A stretch of DNA of 64,000 nucleotides from CAVTWD01 sp963738325 (GTDB taxonomy: Bacteria > Actinomycetota > Acidimicrobiia > Acidimicrobiales > Ilumatobacteraceae), in the NCBI GenBank assembly GCA_963738325.1, contig CAVTWD010000009.1, forward strand, positions 62,001 through 126,000, in the 5' to 3' direction. The position numbers were made by a program, and so were the translations under genes. The notes under the pieces were generated by a model. That model ran no database searches. It was not told the DNA's origin and saw only the letters and a list, made by a program, of their open reading frames with translations. Shown here in pieces: positions 16,839-23,988 of this stretch. Position 1 is the stretch's first letter. Each line of letters begins with the position of its first letter.

Positions 16839-17923
16839 TGCCGCCCCGCCACGACCTGCCTGATCTCCCTGGCGTGCTCAGCGCGGCGGAGGTCCTCGAC
16901 ACGGCGGGCTGGATCGGCGAGCTGCAGCACCCCTCAGGGATGGTCCCGTGGTTCCCGGGCGGTCACTGCGATCCTTGGAACCACGTCGAGACGGCCATGG
17001 CCCTCGACGTCGCGGGGCTGCACCGTGAAGCCGAGCGCGCCTACCAGTGGCTGGCCGACCGTCAGCGGGTCGACGGCTCGTGGCACGCCTACTACCTCGG
17101 CGACCGCGTCGAAGACGCCAAGCTCGACACCAACGTGTGCGCATACGTGGCCGCGGGGGTCTGGCACCACTGGCTGGTCACAGCCGACATGGGCTTCACG
17201 GAGACGATGTGGCCGGTGGTCGAACAAGCCATCGACTGGGTGCTCGGCCTCCAGACGCCGAGAGGCGAGATCATCTGGGCCCGCCACGTCGACGGAACGC
17301 CGTGGAGCTACGCGCTCCTGACGGGCTCGTCGTCGATCTTCCACTCCTTGGCGGCGGCCGTGCGGCTTGCCGGGCTGGTAGGCGAGGAGAGGCCGGACTG
17401 GGAGCTCGCCGCGGTCAACCTGGCCGAGGTCATCCGCACGCAGCCGAGCGCGTTCGCGCCCAAGCATCGCTGGGCGATGGACTGGTACTACCCCGTGCTC
17501 GCCGGCGTCCTGACAGGTGAGCGAGCCACGGCGCGGCTCGCGGGCGGCTGGGGCATCTTCGTGATGGAAGGGCTCGGGGTCCGCTGCGTGAGCAACGAAG
17601 CGTGGGTCACCGCCGCCGAGACGGCCGAGTGCGCGCTCGCCCATCTGAGCGCGGGCGATCGCGACACCGCGCTCGCGCTGCTGCGATGGACGCGCCGCCA
17701 CCGCCACGACGACGGTGGCTACTGGACCGGCCTCGTCTACCCGGGAGAGATCCACTTCCCGGCCCGCGAACGCACCGCATACACCGCCGCGGCCGTCATC
17801 CTCGCCGCCGACGCGCTCGCCGGCGCCTCGCCCGCCAGCGGGCTGTTCCTCGGCGACGGGTTGCTCAGCGTGGACGACGAGCTCGACGGGCTCGAGGACG
17901 TGAGCGACCCGACCCTCGACTGA
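16838..17923 (+). CDS. Alpha/alpha-toroid (prenyltransferase/squalene-cyclase-like) protein
   Basis: 361 residues made of helical repeats of the terpenoid-cyclase or prenyltransferase toroid fold. QW-like turns are visible in QRVDGSWHAYYLGD and RHDDGGYWTGLVYPGE, and other helices in ETAMALDVAGLHREAERAYQW and TAAETAECALAHLSAGD. The class II cyclase acid motif DxDD is absent, so I do not expect squalene-type cyclisation. Many aromatic and acidic residues line the predicted cavity (DTNVCAYVAAGVWHHW, WAMDWYYPVLAGV). No signal peptide is present. It is coupled to the upstream methyltransferase (ATGA-type overlap) and converges on a second methyltransferase. Function unknown; processing or recognition of a glycan or lipid intermediate is my inference from context. 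Confidence 0.7.
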   Translation: MPPRHDLPDLPGVLSAAEVLDTAGWIGELQHPSGMVPWFPGGHCDPWNHVETAMALDVAGLHREAERAYQWLADRQRVDGSWHAYYLGDRVEDAKLDTNVCAYVAAGVWHHWLVTADMGFTETMWPVVEQAIDWVLGLQTPRGEIIWARHVDGTPWSYALLTGSSSIFHSLAAAVRLAGLVGEERPDWELAAVNLAEVIRTQPSAFAPKHRWAMDWYYPVLAGVLTGERATARLAGGWGIFVMEGLGVRCVSNEAWVTAAETAECALAHLSAGDRDTALALLRWTRRHRHDDGGYWTGLVYPGEIHFPARERTAYTAAAVILAADALAGASPASGLFLGDGLLSVDDELDGLEDVSDPTLD

Positions 17924-17938
17924 AGCTGGCGGCCCGGC

Positions 17939-18571
17939 TCAGTGGCCCGCACGCTGGAGGACCCGGAGCGAGCCGGTGGCCTGCACCTCCACGAACCGGC
18001 CGCTGCACAGAGCCGGGAGGTAGATCTCCTCGTAGGGCGGGCGACCGCCCTCGGCCGGGTCGGGGAACACGTCGTGGATGGCCAGGAAGCCGTGCTCGGC
18101 GACGTGCGGGGCCCATCCGTCGTAGTCGGCCCGAGCCGGCTCGACGCCGTGGCCCCCGTCGATGAAGCAGAGCGCGAGTGGGGTGGTCCACCACGCCGCC
18201 ACCACCGGGGAGGAGCCGACGACGGCGATGACCGACGCCTCCACGCCGGCGTCGGCGATCGTCCGCCTGAAGACCGGCAGCGTGTCCATGCGGCCGGACT
18301 CGTCGACCAGGGTCGGGTCGTGCCACTCCCACCCGGGCTGGTTCTCCTCGGAGCCGCGGTGATGATCAACCGCGAACACCACACTGCCTGCTTCCTGTGC
18401 CACGGCGGCCAACCAGATCGTCGATCGACCGCAATAGGAACCGACTTCGAGCAATGGGGCGTTCGGGACGGCGCCGACCGCGGCCCGCGCCGCTTCGTAC
18501 AACGCGTCACCCTCTTCGGGCGGCATGAAGCCCTTTGCGACGAGGGCCACGGCACGCAGGCGCACGTCCAC
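17939..18571 (-). CDS. Class I SAM-dependent methyltransferase (Methyltransf_24-like)
   Basis: About 210 residues. Motif I is PLLEVGSYCGRSTIWLAA, then VFAVDHHRGSEENQPGWEWH, ALCFIDGGHGVEPARADYDGW (motif with FIDGGH, typical of the Methyltransf_24 family that modifies sugars or antibiotics) and FLAIHDVFPDP. The GTG at 18571 has no ribosome site. Directly upstream and in the same frame are 17 codons beginning ATG at 18625 and ending in a TAG at 18572-18574, so the true N-terminus may be 18 codons longer if that TAG is a sequence error. It is followed on the same strand by no other gene and converges on the toroid gene. Confidence 0.82.
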   Translation of the reverse strand: MDVRLRAVALVAKGFMPPEEGDALYEAARAAVGAVPNAPLLEVGSYCGRSTIWLAAVAQEAGSVVFAVDHHRGSEENQPGWEWHDPTLVDESGRMDTLPVFRRTIADAGVEASVIAVVGSSPVVAAWWTTPLALCFIDGGHGVEPARADYDGWAPHVAEHGFLAIHDVFPDPAEGGRPPYEEIYLPALCSGRFVEVQATGSLRVLQRAGH

Positions 18572-18624
18572 CTACCAGCTGTCCCAGTGGATGATCGTGT
18601 CGGGATCGAGGTCGAGCCGCGACA

Positions 18625-19060
18625 TCAGATCTCCACGAGGGGCGCGTCCGACCGGAACAGGTACTCGTCGAGGATCAGGAACTTCGCCACCCAGAGCACG
18701 CCGAAGCCGGCCAGGTTGGCGAGGTTGACGACCCAGTGCTGGGTGAAGAAGTGGTCGGCCAGGCCCACGAACAGCGTCGAGAGCGAGACCGCCGAGGTTC
18801 AGCACCCAGAACGCGACCGCCTCGCGCCGCCATGGCGACGAGTCGTGGTTCGGCCAGATCCACGACCGGCTCAGCAGGTAGGCCGGGATCGTGCTCACCA
18901 TCACGGCCACGAAGTTGGCCACCGCCCCGTTCCAACCCCACGAGCTGACATAGAGAAAGATCTGCGCCTGCGTCAGCACGGTGCCGACGATCGACACGCT
19001 GACGTACCGGAGCGCCTTGCCCCTGAAGCGGCCGACCACGGCGGAGGGACGCAGGTCCAT
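18625..19060 (-). CDS. GtrA-family membrane protein, one frame break
   Basis: Small four-helix membrane protein of the GtrA family, thought to move or position polyprenyl-linked sugars across the membrane. Helices: YVSVSIVGTVLTQAQIFLYV, NFVAVMVSTIPAYLLSRSW (with the family's RSWIWP), AVAFWVLNLGG...LSTLFVGLADHFF and LANLAGFGVLWVAKFLILDEYLF. The last two helices are in a different frame from the first two; a one-base change near 18790-18797 joins them and gives a stop at 18625. That stop overlaps the ATG of the methyltransferase frame. Its place in the cluster suggests handling of the lipid-linked product of the GT4 enzyme. Confidence 0.78.
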
Positions 19061-19137
19061 GAGGACAAGATGGTATCGACCGCCGCGGCCCGGGCCGCAG
19101 GAGGCCTCTTCGCTCGCGCTACGCGAGACTCCCCGCC

Positions 19138-19536
19138 GTGATCGACGCCCTCGCCGAGCTCGAACGGATCCTCGACCTCGAGCGCGCCGGCGTGTCGAAC
19201 TCCTCCCAGCAAGTGTGGATGCGGGCCGCGGGGCGCCTGCCTGACGATCCCGTGCTCCACGCCTGCGTCGTCGCTTATGCCTCCGACATGACGCTGCTCG
19301 ACACGACGTTGCTGCCCCACGGCTTGGCCTGGCCCGACACCCGCATCCAGATGGCGAGCCTCGACCATGCCATGTGGTTCCACCGGCCGTTCCGAGCCGA
19401 CGAGTGGCTGCTCTACGACCAGTGGACGCCCTCGATGTCCCGGGCTCGGGGCCTGGCTCAGGGGTCGATCTTCACCCGCGACGGCCAGCTGGTCGTCTCC
19501 GTCGTCCAGGAGGGCCTGATCCGGGTCTCACCGTGA
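19138..19536 (+). CDS. TesB-type acyl-CoA thioesterase with the first hotdog domain missing
   Basis: 132 residues against about 285 for intact TesB. The first 15 residues (DALAELERILDLE) are the normal TesB N-terminus. The sequence then jumps directly to the second hotdog domain: QQVWMRAAGRLPDDPVLHACVVAYASDMTLLDT, then SLDHAMWFHRPFRADEWLLYDQ and FTRDGQLVVSVVQEGLIR. The join falls around 19192-19206. The second domain keeps its Asp/Thr/Gln active-site area (DMTLLDT and the C-terminal VVQEGL). It is either a real internal deletion of about 450 bases or an assembly collapse; activity is doubtful because TesB needs both hotdog domains. Confidence 0.75.
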   Translation: MIDALAELERILDLERAGVSNSSQQVWMRAAGRLPDDPVLHACVVAYASDMTLLDTTLLPHGLAWPDTRIQMASLDHAMWFHRPFRADEWLLYDQWTPSMSRARGLAQGSIFTRDGQLVVSVVQEGLIRVSP

Positions 19537-19639
19537 ACGTGACCGGTCGGCTGCGCATCCCGAAGGGGGCGGCGGCCAAACGTGCGAACTTCGCCCGAAC
19601 AGGCGGCTGATTCGGGCTGAGGGGCGACGGGCGGACGGG

Positions 19640-19921
19640 TCAGGCGGCTCGCAGGTGGCGCAACACCACCCGGGTCGCGACCGCCCCCGCGGCTGCCCCG
19701 GCGAGAGGGGCCGCCCACACGAGGACGGGTAACCGGCGCCCGTTTACCTCGACGCGCCCGTCACGACGGACGAGCACGTCGGTGGTGGGCTCGAGACCGA
19801 AACCGGTGAGGCGCCCATCGACGACGTTGGCGAGGAGGCCGGCACCGATCTCGATCGAGTAGGTGCCGTAGCGACGACCGCGCCGGCGGCAGCCACCCAC
19901 CTCGTCACCCACCTTCGCCAT
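19640..19921 (-). CDS. Small hypothetical protein with one hydrophobic segment
   Basis: 93 residues from ATG 19921. The middle contains YGTYSIEIGAGLLANVVDGRL and LEPTTDVLVRRDGRVEVNG, a beta-rich stretch; the C-terminus has one hydrophobic segment, LPVLVWAAPLAGAAAGAVAT, followed by RVVLRHLRAA with basic character. I recognise no family. A 12-base-pair hairpin lies 39-69 bases upstream of the start, in the gap after the enoyl-CoA hydratase gene on the same strand. Its composition matches its neighbours, so it may be a real gene, but without homologues the call is tentative. Confidence 0.45.
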   Translation of the reverse strand: MAKVGDEVGGCRRRGRRYGTYSIEIGAGLLANVVDGRLTGFGLEPTTDVLVRRDGRVEVNGRRLPVLVWAAPLAGAAAGAVATRVVLRHLRAA

Positions 19922-19959
19922 GGTGATCGCCGCCACGCCCGCCTCCTCGCGGCTCGGTT

Positions 19960-19990
19960 GCGGTGCCGGTCGTGAAAGGACCGGCACCGC
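19960..19990 (-). terminator. Strong hairpin between echA and the small downstream gene
   Basis: Perfect 12-base-pair stem (19960-19971 with 19979-19990) and a 7-base loop GTGAAAG. No T-run follows on either strand. It could end echA transcripts or structure the leader of the downstream small gene. Confidence 0.45.
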
Positions 19991-20144
19991 TCCATGGGAC
20001 CACCCCGCGGTTGCCGTGGGGCGAGGCGCCTGCACCTTTGTCCGATCCGCATCGTGCGCCGGGGCGCGAATGCCGGCAATGGGCCGGACGGCTCACGCTC
20101 CGCCGCCGGGCGCAAATGTGCGCCGCACGCGGCAACGAACTGCG

Positions 20145-20913
20145 TCAACGCCCCTCGAACACCGCCGCCCGTTTCTCGAGGAAGGCCTTCACCCCTTCGC
20201 GGTGGTCCTCCGTACGGAAGAGCTCGGCGAGATTTCGCGCTCACCCACACGCCGAGCTCCGTCCAGTCGGGGTCGAGGGCTTTGCGCAACCCGGCCTTCA
20301 GCCGCTGGACGGCGAGCGGCGGGTTGGCCCCGATCCGCTCGGCGAGGGCCATCGCCGTCGGCATCAGCGCGTCGTGAGGAACGACACGGCCGACGAGACC
20401 GATGGCCTTCGCTTCCGCGGCATCCACGACGTTGCCGGTGTACAGCAACTCGGCCGCCTTCTCCCGCCCGACCAACTGCGCGAGTCGCCCGAGGCCGGGG
20501 ACGTCCGAGACGAGGCCGCGCAGGACGAACAGCTCCCCGAAGCGCGCCCGCTCACTGGCCACGCGGAGATCGGCCATCAGGGCGAGCTCCATCCCCCACC
20601 CGACGGCCGGGCCGTTCACGGCGGCCACGACGGGCACGTCAGTGTGCAACAGCGCGTCCGCGGCGGGCGTCAGCCGGGGCGTGGTCGGCATCTCTGGTGG
20701 CCGCTCCCCACCTCCCATCACCTGCTTCACGTCGTCACCCGAGCAGAAGGCGGGGTCGGTGCCGGTGATGACGAGGCAGCGGGCCGTGGTGGCGCGAACG
20801 GCCGACTCGAGGAGCTGGTAGGTCCGCCAGGTGAGGGCGTTCCGGGCCTCTGGGCGGTTGAGGGTGATCACCCCGACGTGTCCGTCCTCGCGGTAGAGCA
20901 GCTCGTCGTCCAT
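20145..20913 (-). CDS. Enoyl-CoA hydratase/isomerase family protein, one frame break
   Basis: Crotonase-fold enzyme, about 255 residues, acting on acyl-CoA thioesters. VGVITLNRPEARNALTW, CLVITGTDPAFCSGDDVKQV (first oxyanion-hole area), VVAAVNGPAVGWGMELALMADLRVAS (second) and GLVSDVPGLGRL are family landmarks. The Glu at the first catalytic position of true hydratases is replaced in GMELALMADL-R context; GLVSDVPG carries Asp, so hydratase, isomerase or other crotonase activity is open. The last 25 residues (NLAELFRTEDHREGVKAFLEK) are in another frame; removing one T from the run near 20233-20235 joins them, with the stop at 20145. It lies downstream of mreB on the same strand. Confidence 0.85.
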
Positions 20914-20968
20914 GCCGCCAGCCTGTCATGAGCGTTCCGACCTCGCACCAACGGGCCGGCCCGGCGAG

Positions 20969-21973
20969 TCAGCGCAACGCGCCCATGAACATGACGCGCA
21001 GGGCCTCGTAGTGCTCGATGCAGTGCCCGGCGCCCAGCACCACTGCCTCGAGGGGGGTGTCGACCAGGTGCACCGGCACGCTCGTCTCCCGCTCGATGCG
21101 GGCGTCGAGGCCCCGCAGCAACGCGCCGCCGCCGACGAGGGTGAGGCCGCTCGAGAGGAAGTCCTGGGAGAGCTCGGGTGGCGCCTTCGAGAGGCACCGG
21201 ATCACGGAATCGACGATCGAGGAGACCACCTCGTCGATCGCCACCCGCACCTCGCCGGGGGACAGCACGACCGTCTTCGGCAGCCCCGTCATCAGGTCGC
21301 GGCCGCGCACCTCGGCATGGACCTCATCGGCCGTTGGATCGGCCGAGCCGATCGCCATCTTGATCTCCTCGGCGGTGCGTTCGCCGACGGCGATGCCGTA
21401 CTCGCGCCGCACGTAGTTCTGGACGGCGGCGTCGATGTCGAACGAGCCCACCCGAATGGCTTCGAGCGCGACCACGCCACCCAGGGAGATGACCGCGGTC
21501 TCCGACGTGCCTCCCCCGATATCGATAACCATGTTACCAATGGGCTCGTCAATAGGTAGACCGGCGCCGATGGCGGCGGCCAGCGGCTGGCCGATCAGCT
21601 GGGCCTCCGTCGCCCCTGCTCGCTTGGCCGCCTCGATGACGGCTCGTCGTTCGACCTCCGTGATGGCCGAGGGCACGCAGATCAGCACGCGGGGGCGATT
21701 GAAGCGGGTAACGCCGACCCGCGCCAGGAGCAGGCGGATCATCTTCTCGGTGACGTCGTAGTCGGTGATCGCCCCGCCGCGCAGCGGGCGCACGGCGACG
21801 ATGTAGCCGGGCGTGCGGCCGATCATCTGCCACGCCTCCCGACCGGTGGCCAGCACCTCGCCGCTCTGCGTGTTGAGCGCGATGACCGACGGCTCGTTGA
21901 GGACGATGCCGCGCCCCTTCGCGTAGACGAGGGTGTTGGCCGTTCCGAGATCGATGGCCAAGTCGCGTGCCAG
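20969..21973 (-). CDS. mreB: MreB/Mbl rod-shape actin homologue, non-ATG start
   Basis: Actin-fold ATPase that forms membrane filaments guiding lateral wall synthesis. Phosphate-1 loop DLAIDLGTANTLVYAKG at the N-terminus, phosphate-2 VIDIGGGTSETAVISLGG near residue 160 and the adenosine motif LTLVGGGALLRGLD near 290 are all present. Length (about 334) is normal. The conserved N-terminus ARDLAIDLGTANTL has no ATG or GTG; the codon at its expected start (21971-21973) is CTG, with GGGGAG just upstream, and the next candidate is TTG at 21961. The preceding gene's TAG ends three bases before the CTG. No mreC or mreD follows. Confidence 0.92.
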   Translation of the reverse strand: MARDLAIDLGTANTLVYAKGRGIVLNEPSVIALNTQSGEVLATGREAWQMIGRTPGYIVAVRPLRGGAITDYDVTEKMIRLLLARVGVTRFNRPRVLICVPSAITEVERRAVIEAAKRAGATEAQLIGQPLAAAIGAGLPIDEPIGNMVIDIGGGTSETAVISLGGVVALEAIRVGSFDIDAAVQNYVRREYGIAVGERTAEEIKMAIGSADPTADEVHAEVRGRDLMTGLPKTVVLSPGEVRVAIDEVVSSIVDSVIRCLSKAPPELSQDFLSSGLTLVGGGALLRGLDARIERETSVPVHLVDTPLEAVVLGAGHCIEHYEALRVMFMGALR

Positions 21974-21976
21974 CGC

Positions 21977-22186
21977 CTACTCCCCTGTCGTGTCCCGGTT
22001 GGGCCGGATCGAGCGAAGGCGTGGATCAGTGGCTCGCCGCGCTTCCGGCGACAGGGCGCGCAGCTCCCGCCTGAACGCCGCCATCGCGTTGTCCTCGTGC
22101 TTGGGCTCGTGATGGCGGACCAGCACGACGAGCGTCCCGATGGCGATCAGGATGCTGGCGGCGATGAGAAAGACGTACGCCTGCAC
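21977..22186 (-). CDS. Small single-TM protein between moaE and mreB
   Basis: 69 residues starting with GTG immediately after the moaE stop codon. One N-terminal membrane helix (VFLIAASILIAIGTLVVLV, about residues 5-23) is followed by a charged cytoplasmic tail HHEPKHEDNAMAAFRRELRALSPEARR. No family recognised. Tight spacing to moaE and mreB on both sides says the three are one transcript. The adjoining mreB makes a role in envelope growth thinkable but not shown. Confidence 0.65.
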   Translation of the reverse strand: MQAYVFLIAASILIAIGTLVVLVRHHEPKHEDNAMAAFRRELRALSPEARRATDPRLRSIRPNRDTTGE

Positions 22187-22726
22187 TCAGTGCCTCCTCG
22201 CGGCGGGGCGCATCGGTGGGGTCGAGATCGCCTCGTCGCCGGGGCCGTGCGGGACGGAAGCGACCTCGGACGCCTCGACGAGGGGTTGCGCCCCCTGCCC
22301 CCACGCCGCGCCCTGCTCCCACGTCTCGTGCTTCCAGATGGGGACGCTGGCTTTCAGCGAATCGATGCCGAAGCGGGCGGCGTCGAAGGCCGCGGCGCGG
22401 TGAGGGGCCGACACGACGACGACAACCGACGACTCGGTCAGGCCGAGCCGCCCAATGCGATGGAGGAGGGCGACCCGCCCCAGCATGGGCCATCGGAGCC
22501 GCATCTCGGCGGCGATGGCGACGAAGCGGGGCTCGACCTGCTCCTCATAGGCCTCGTACGCGAGCTCGGTGACGCCCGCCCGCCCCTCCGCATGGTCACG
22601 AACGGTGCCGCTGAACAGCACCACGGCCCCGCAGTCCGGGCGGACCGCCCACTCGTAGGCGCCGGCGACGGGGAGTGCATCGGAGGTGAGGGCGAGCCAG
22701 TCGTCGCTCTGCTGAGGGGGCGCCAC
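22187..22726 (-). CDS. moaE: Molybdopterin synthase catalytic subunit
   Basis: Transfers sulfur from thiocarboxylated MoaD onto precursor Z to make molybdopterin. GAVVLFSGTVRDHAEGR (conserved FxGxVR), LAYEAYEEQVEPRFVAIAAEM, LHRIGRLGLTESSVVVVVSAPHR and the C-terminal LKASVPIWKHE, which carries the active-site Lys, are diagnostic. The 179-residue length includes about 30 extra C-terminal residues of low complexity. I start at GTG 22726. No moaD or other moa gene is nearby, so the pathway is dispersed. Confidence 0.94.
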   Translation of the reverse strand: MAPPQQSDDWLALTSDALPVAGAYEWAVRPDCGAVVLFSGTVRDHAEGRAGVTELAYEAYEEQVEPRFVAIAAEMRLRWPMLGRVALLHRIGRLGLTESSVVVVVSAPHRAAAFDAARFGIDSLKASVPIWKHETWEQGAAWGQGAQPLVEASEVASVPHGPGDEAISTPPMRPAARRH

Positions 22727-22841
22727 GCCGGAGGATCGTACCGTCCGTCCTCGCAACGAGCCCAGGGCGCCCGGCCGGAGGGCGGGTTCGACCGTCTGGC
22801 CGCGGCCCGCCGCCGGGTCGTCGTAACTAGATTGACTCGCC

Positions 22842-23966
22842 GTGGATCGGAGCGAGTGGGGCGACGACGACGAGCCGGTGCGCCCCCCTCTCCCTCCCGA
22901 AGATCGGATCTGGCGCCATCCTTCCGAACTCGGCGCCGACGCCCCGCGGCTGGACCCGCCACCTGCCCCGAGCCGTCCGCGAGGGCCGATGGTGGCCGGG
23001 GCCGTCATGGCCGGAGTGCTCCTCGTCGGCGGCATCGGCCTGACCCTCCGCCTGGTGAGCGGGCGGGCGGCGCGTGCGGCCGATCCGAGCTCCGAGGGCC
23101 TCGCCAGCACGCTGTCGACAACCACGTCGGGGAACCCGACGTCTCCGATGACGCCGCGCCACGCCGGGGTGAACCTCCTGGCGACGACGGCGACAGGCGA
23201 GCGGACCACGCAGGCGGTCGTGCTCGACGACTCGACGCTCGTCACCACGGTCGCCGTCGTCACCGGGGCGAAGGGCCTCGCGGTCATGCTCGACGGACGG
23301 CGGAGCCCGGCCACCCTGCTCGGCACGGATCCGGACTCCGGCGTGGCCATCGTGCGTTTCGCCGGCGGGTCGCTCAGCCCCGATTCGACCGGCACCGCGC
23401 TCGCGGTGCGCAGCGGGAGCAGAATCTGGTTGGCGGGCCAAGAGGTTCCCGTCCACGTGGTCGCCATCGGGCGGCACACGACATCGCCGGGCGGGCACGC
23501 GCTGCACCAGGTGATGCGCCTCGATGTCGACGAGGGTCACGCCTCCGAGGGCCAACCCCTACTCGACGAGCACGGCACCGTCATCGGCTTGTGCACCTGG
23601 GACTCCCAGGGCGATCTCGTCGGGATCCCCATCGACTTCGCCACTTCCGCCGCCCGCTCGCTGCGCCAGGGCGATCACGTGCGGATCCCCTGGCTCGGCA
23701 TCAACGGCCGCGACGCGACGGGCGACGGTGACGACCCGACGGGCGCCCTCATCACGACGGTGGCCTCGGGAGGACCCGCGGCGCACGCCGGCGTACATGT
23801 CGGTGACGTCGTCACCCGCATGGGCTCCGTGAAGGTCACCTCGATGACCGGGCTCGTGTTGGCGACGCGCGGCCACACCCCGAACGAGACGGTCTCTCTC
23901 ACCGTGGTTCGCGACGACAAGACCCTGACGCTGTCGGTCAAGGTCGGCCAACGCGACGCTGATTGA
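22842..23966 (+). CDS. HtrA-like membrane protein with PDZ domain and no catalytic triad
   Basis: 374 residues laid out like an S1C protease: acidic/proline N-terminus with IWRHPSELG, one membrane helix (MVAGAVMAGVLLVGGIGLTL, residues 50-69), Ser/Thr linker, trypsin-like domain (about 108-280) and PDZ domain (about 290-372; PWLGING, GGPAAHAGVHVGDVVTRMG, GHTPNETVSLTVVRDDKTLT). Aligned by eye to the true HtrA encoded at 39256-40515, the catalytic His, Asp and Ser positions hold Ala138 (LVTTVAVVTGA), Gly167 (TDPDSGVAIV) and Glu236 (ASEGQPLL). It should not cleave peptides; a chaperone, sensor or scaffold outside the membrane is more likely. It is divergent from moaE. Confidence 0.8.
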   Translation: MDRSEWGDDDEPVRPPLPPEDRIWRHPSELGADAPRLDPPPAPSRPRGPMVAGAVMAGVLLVGGIGLTLRLVSGRAARAADPSSEGLASTLSTTTSGNPTSPMTPRHAGVNLLATTATGERTTQAVVLDDSTLVTTVAVVTGAKGLAVMLDGRRSPATLLGTDPDSGVAIVRFAGGSLSPDSTGTALAVRSGSRIWLAGQEVPVHVVAIGRHTTSPGGHALHQVMRLDVDEGHASEGQPLLDEHGTVIGLCTWDSQGDLVGIPIDFATSAARSLRQGDHVRIPWLGINGRDATGDGDDPTGALITTVASGGPAAHAGVHVGDVVTRMGSVKVTSMTGLVLATRGHTPNETVSLTVVRDDKTLTLSVKVGQRDAD

Positions 23967-23988
23967 CCCGCCGCCGGCGGACCGGGCC

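Noticed and set aside
19533..19610. A 25-codon frame after the TesB fragment
   Set aside because: It overlaps the TesB stop but has no conserved features, no ribosome site and no neighbour in the same direction.
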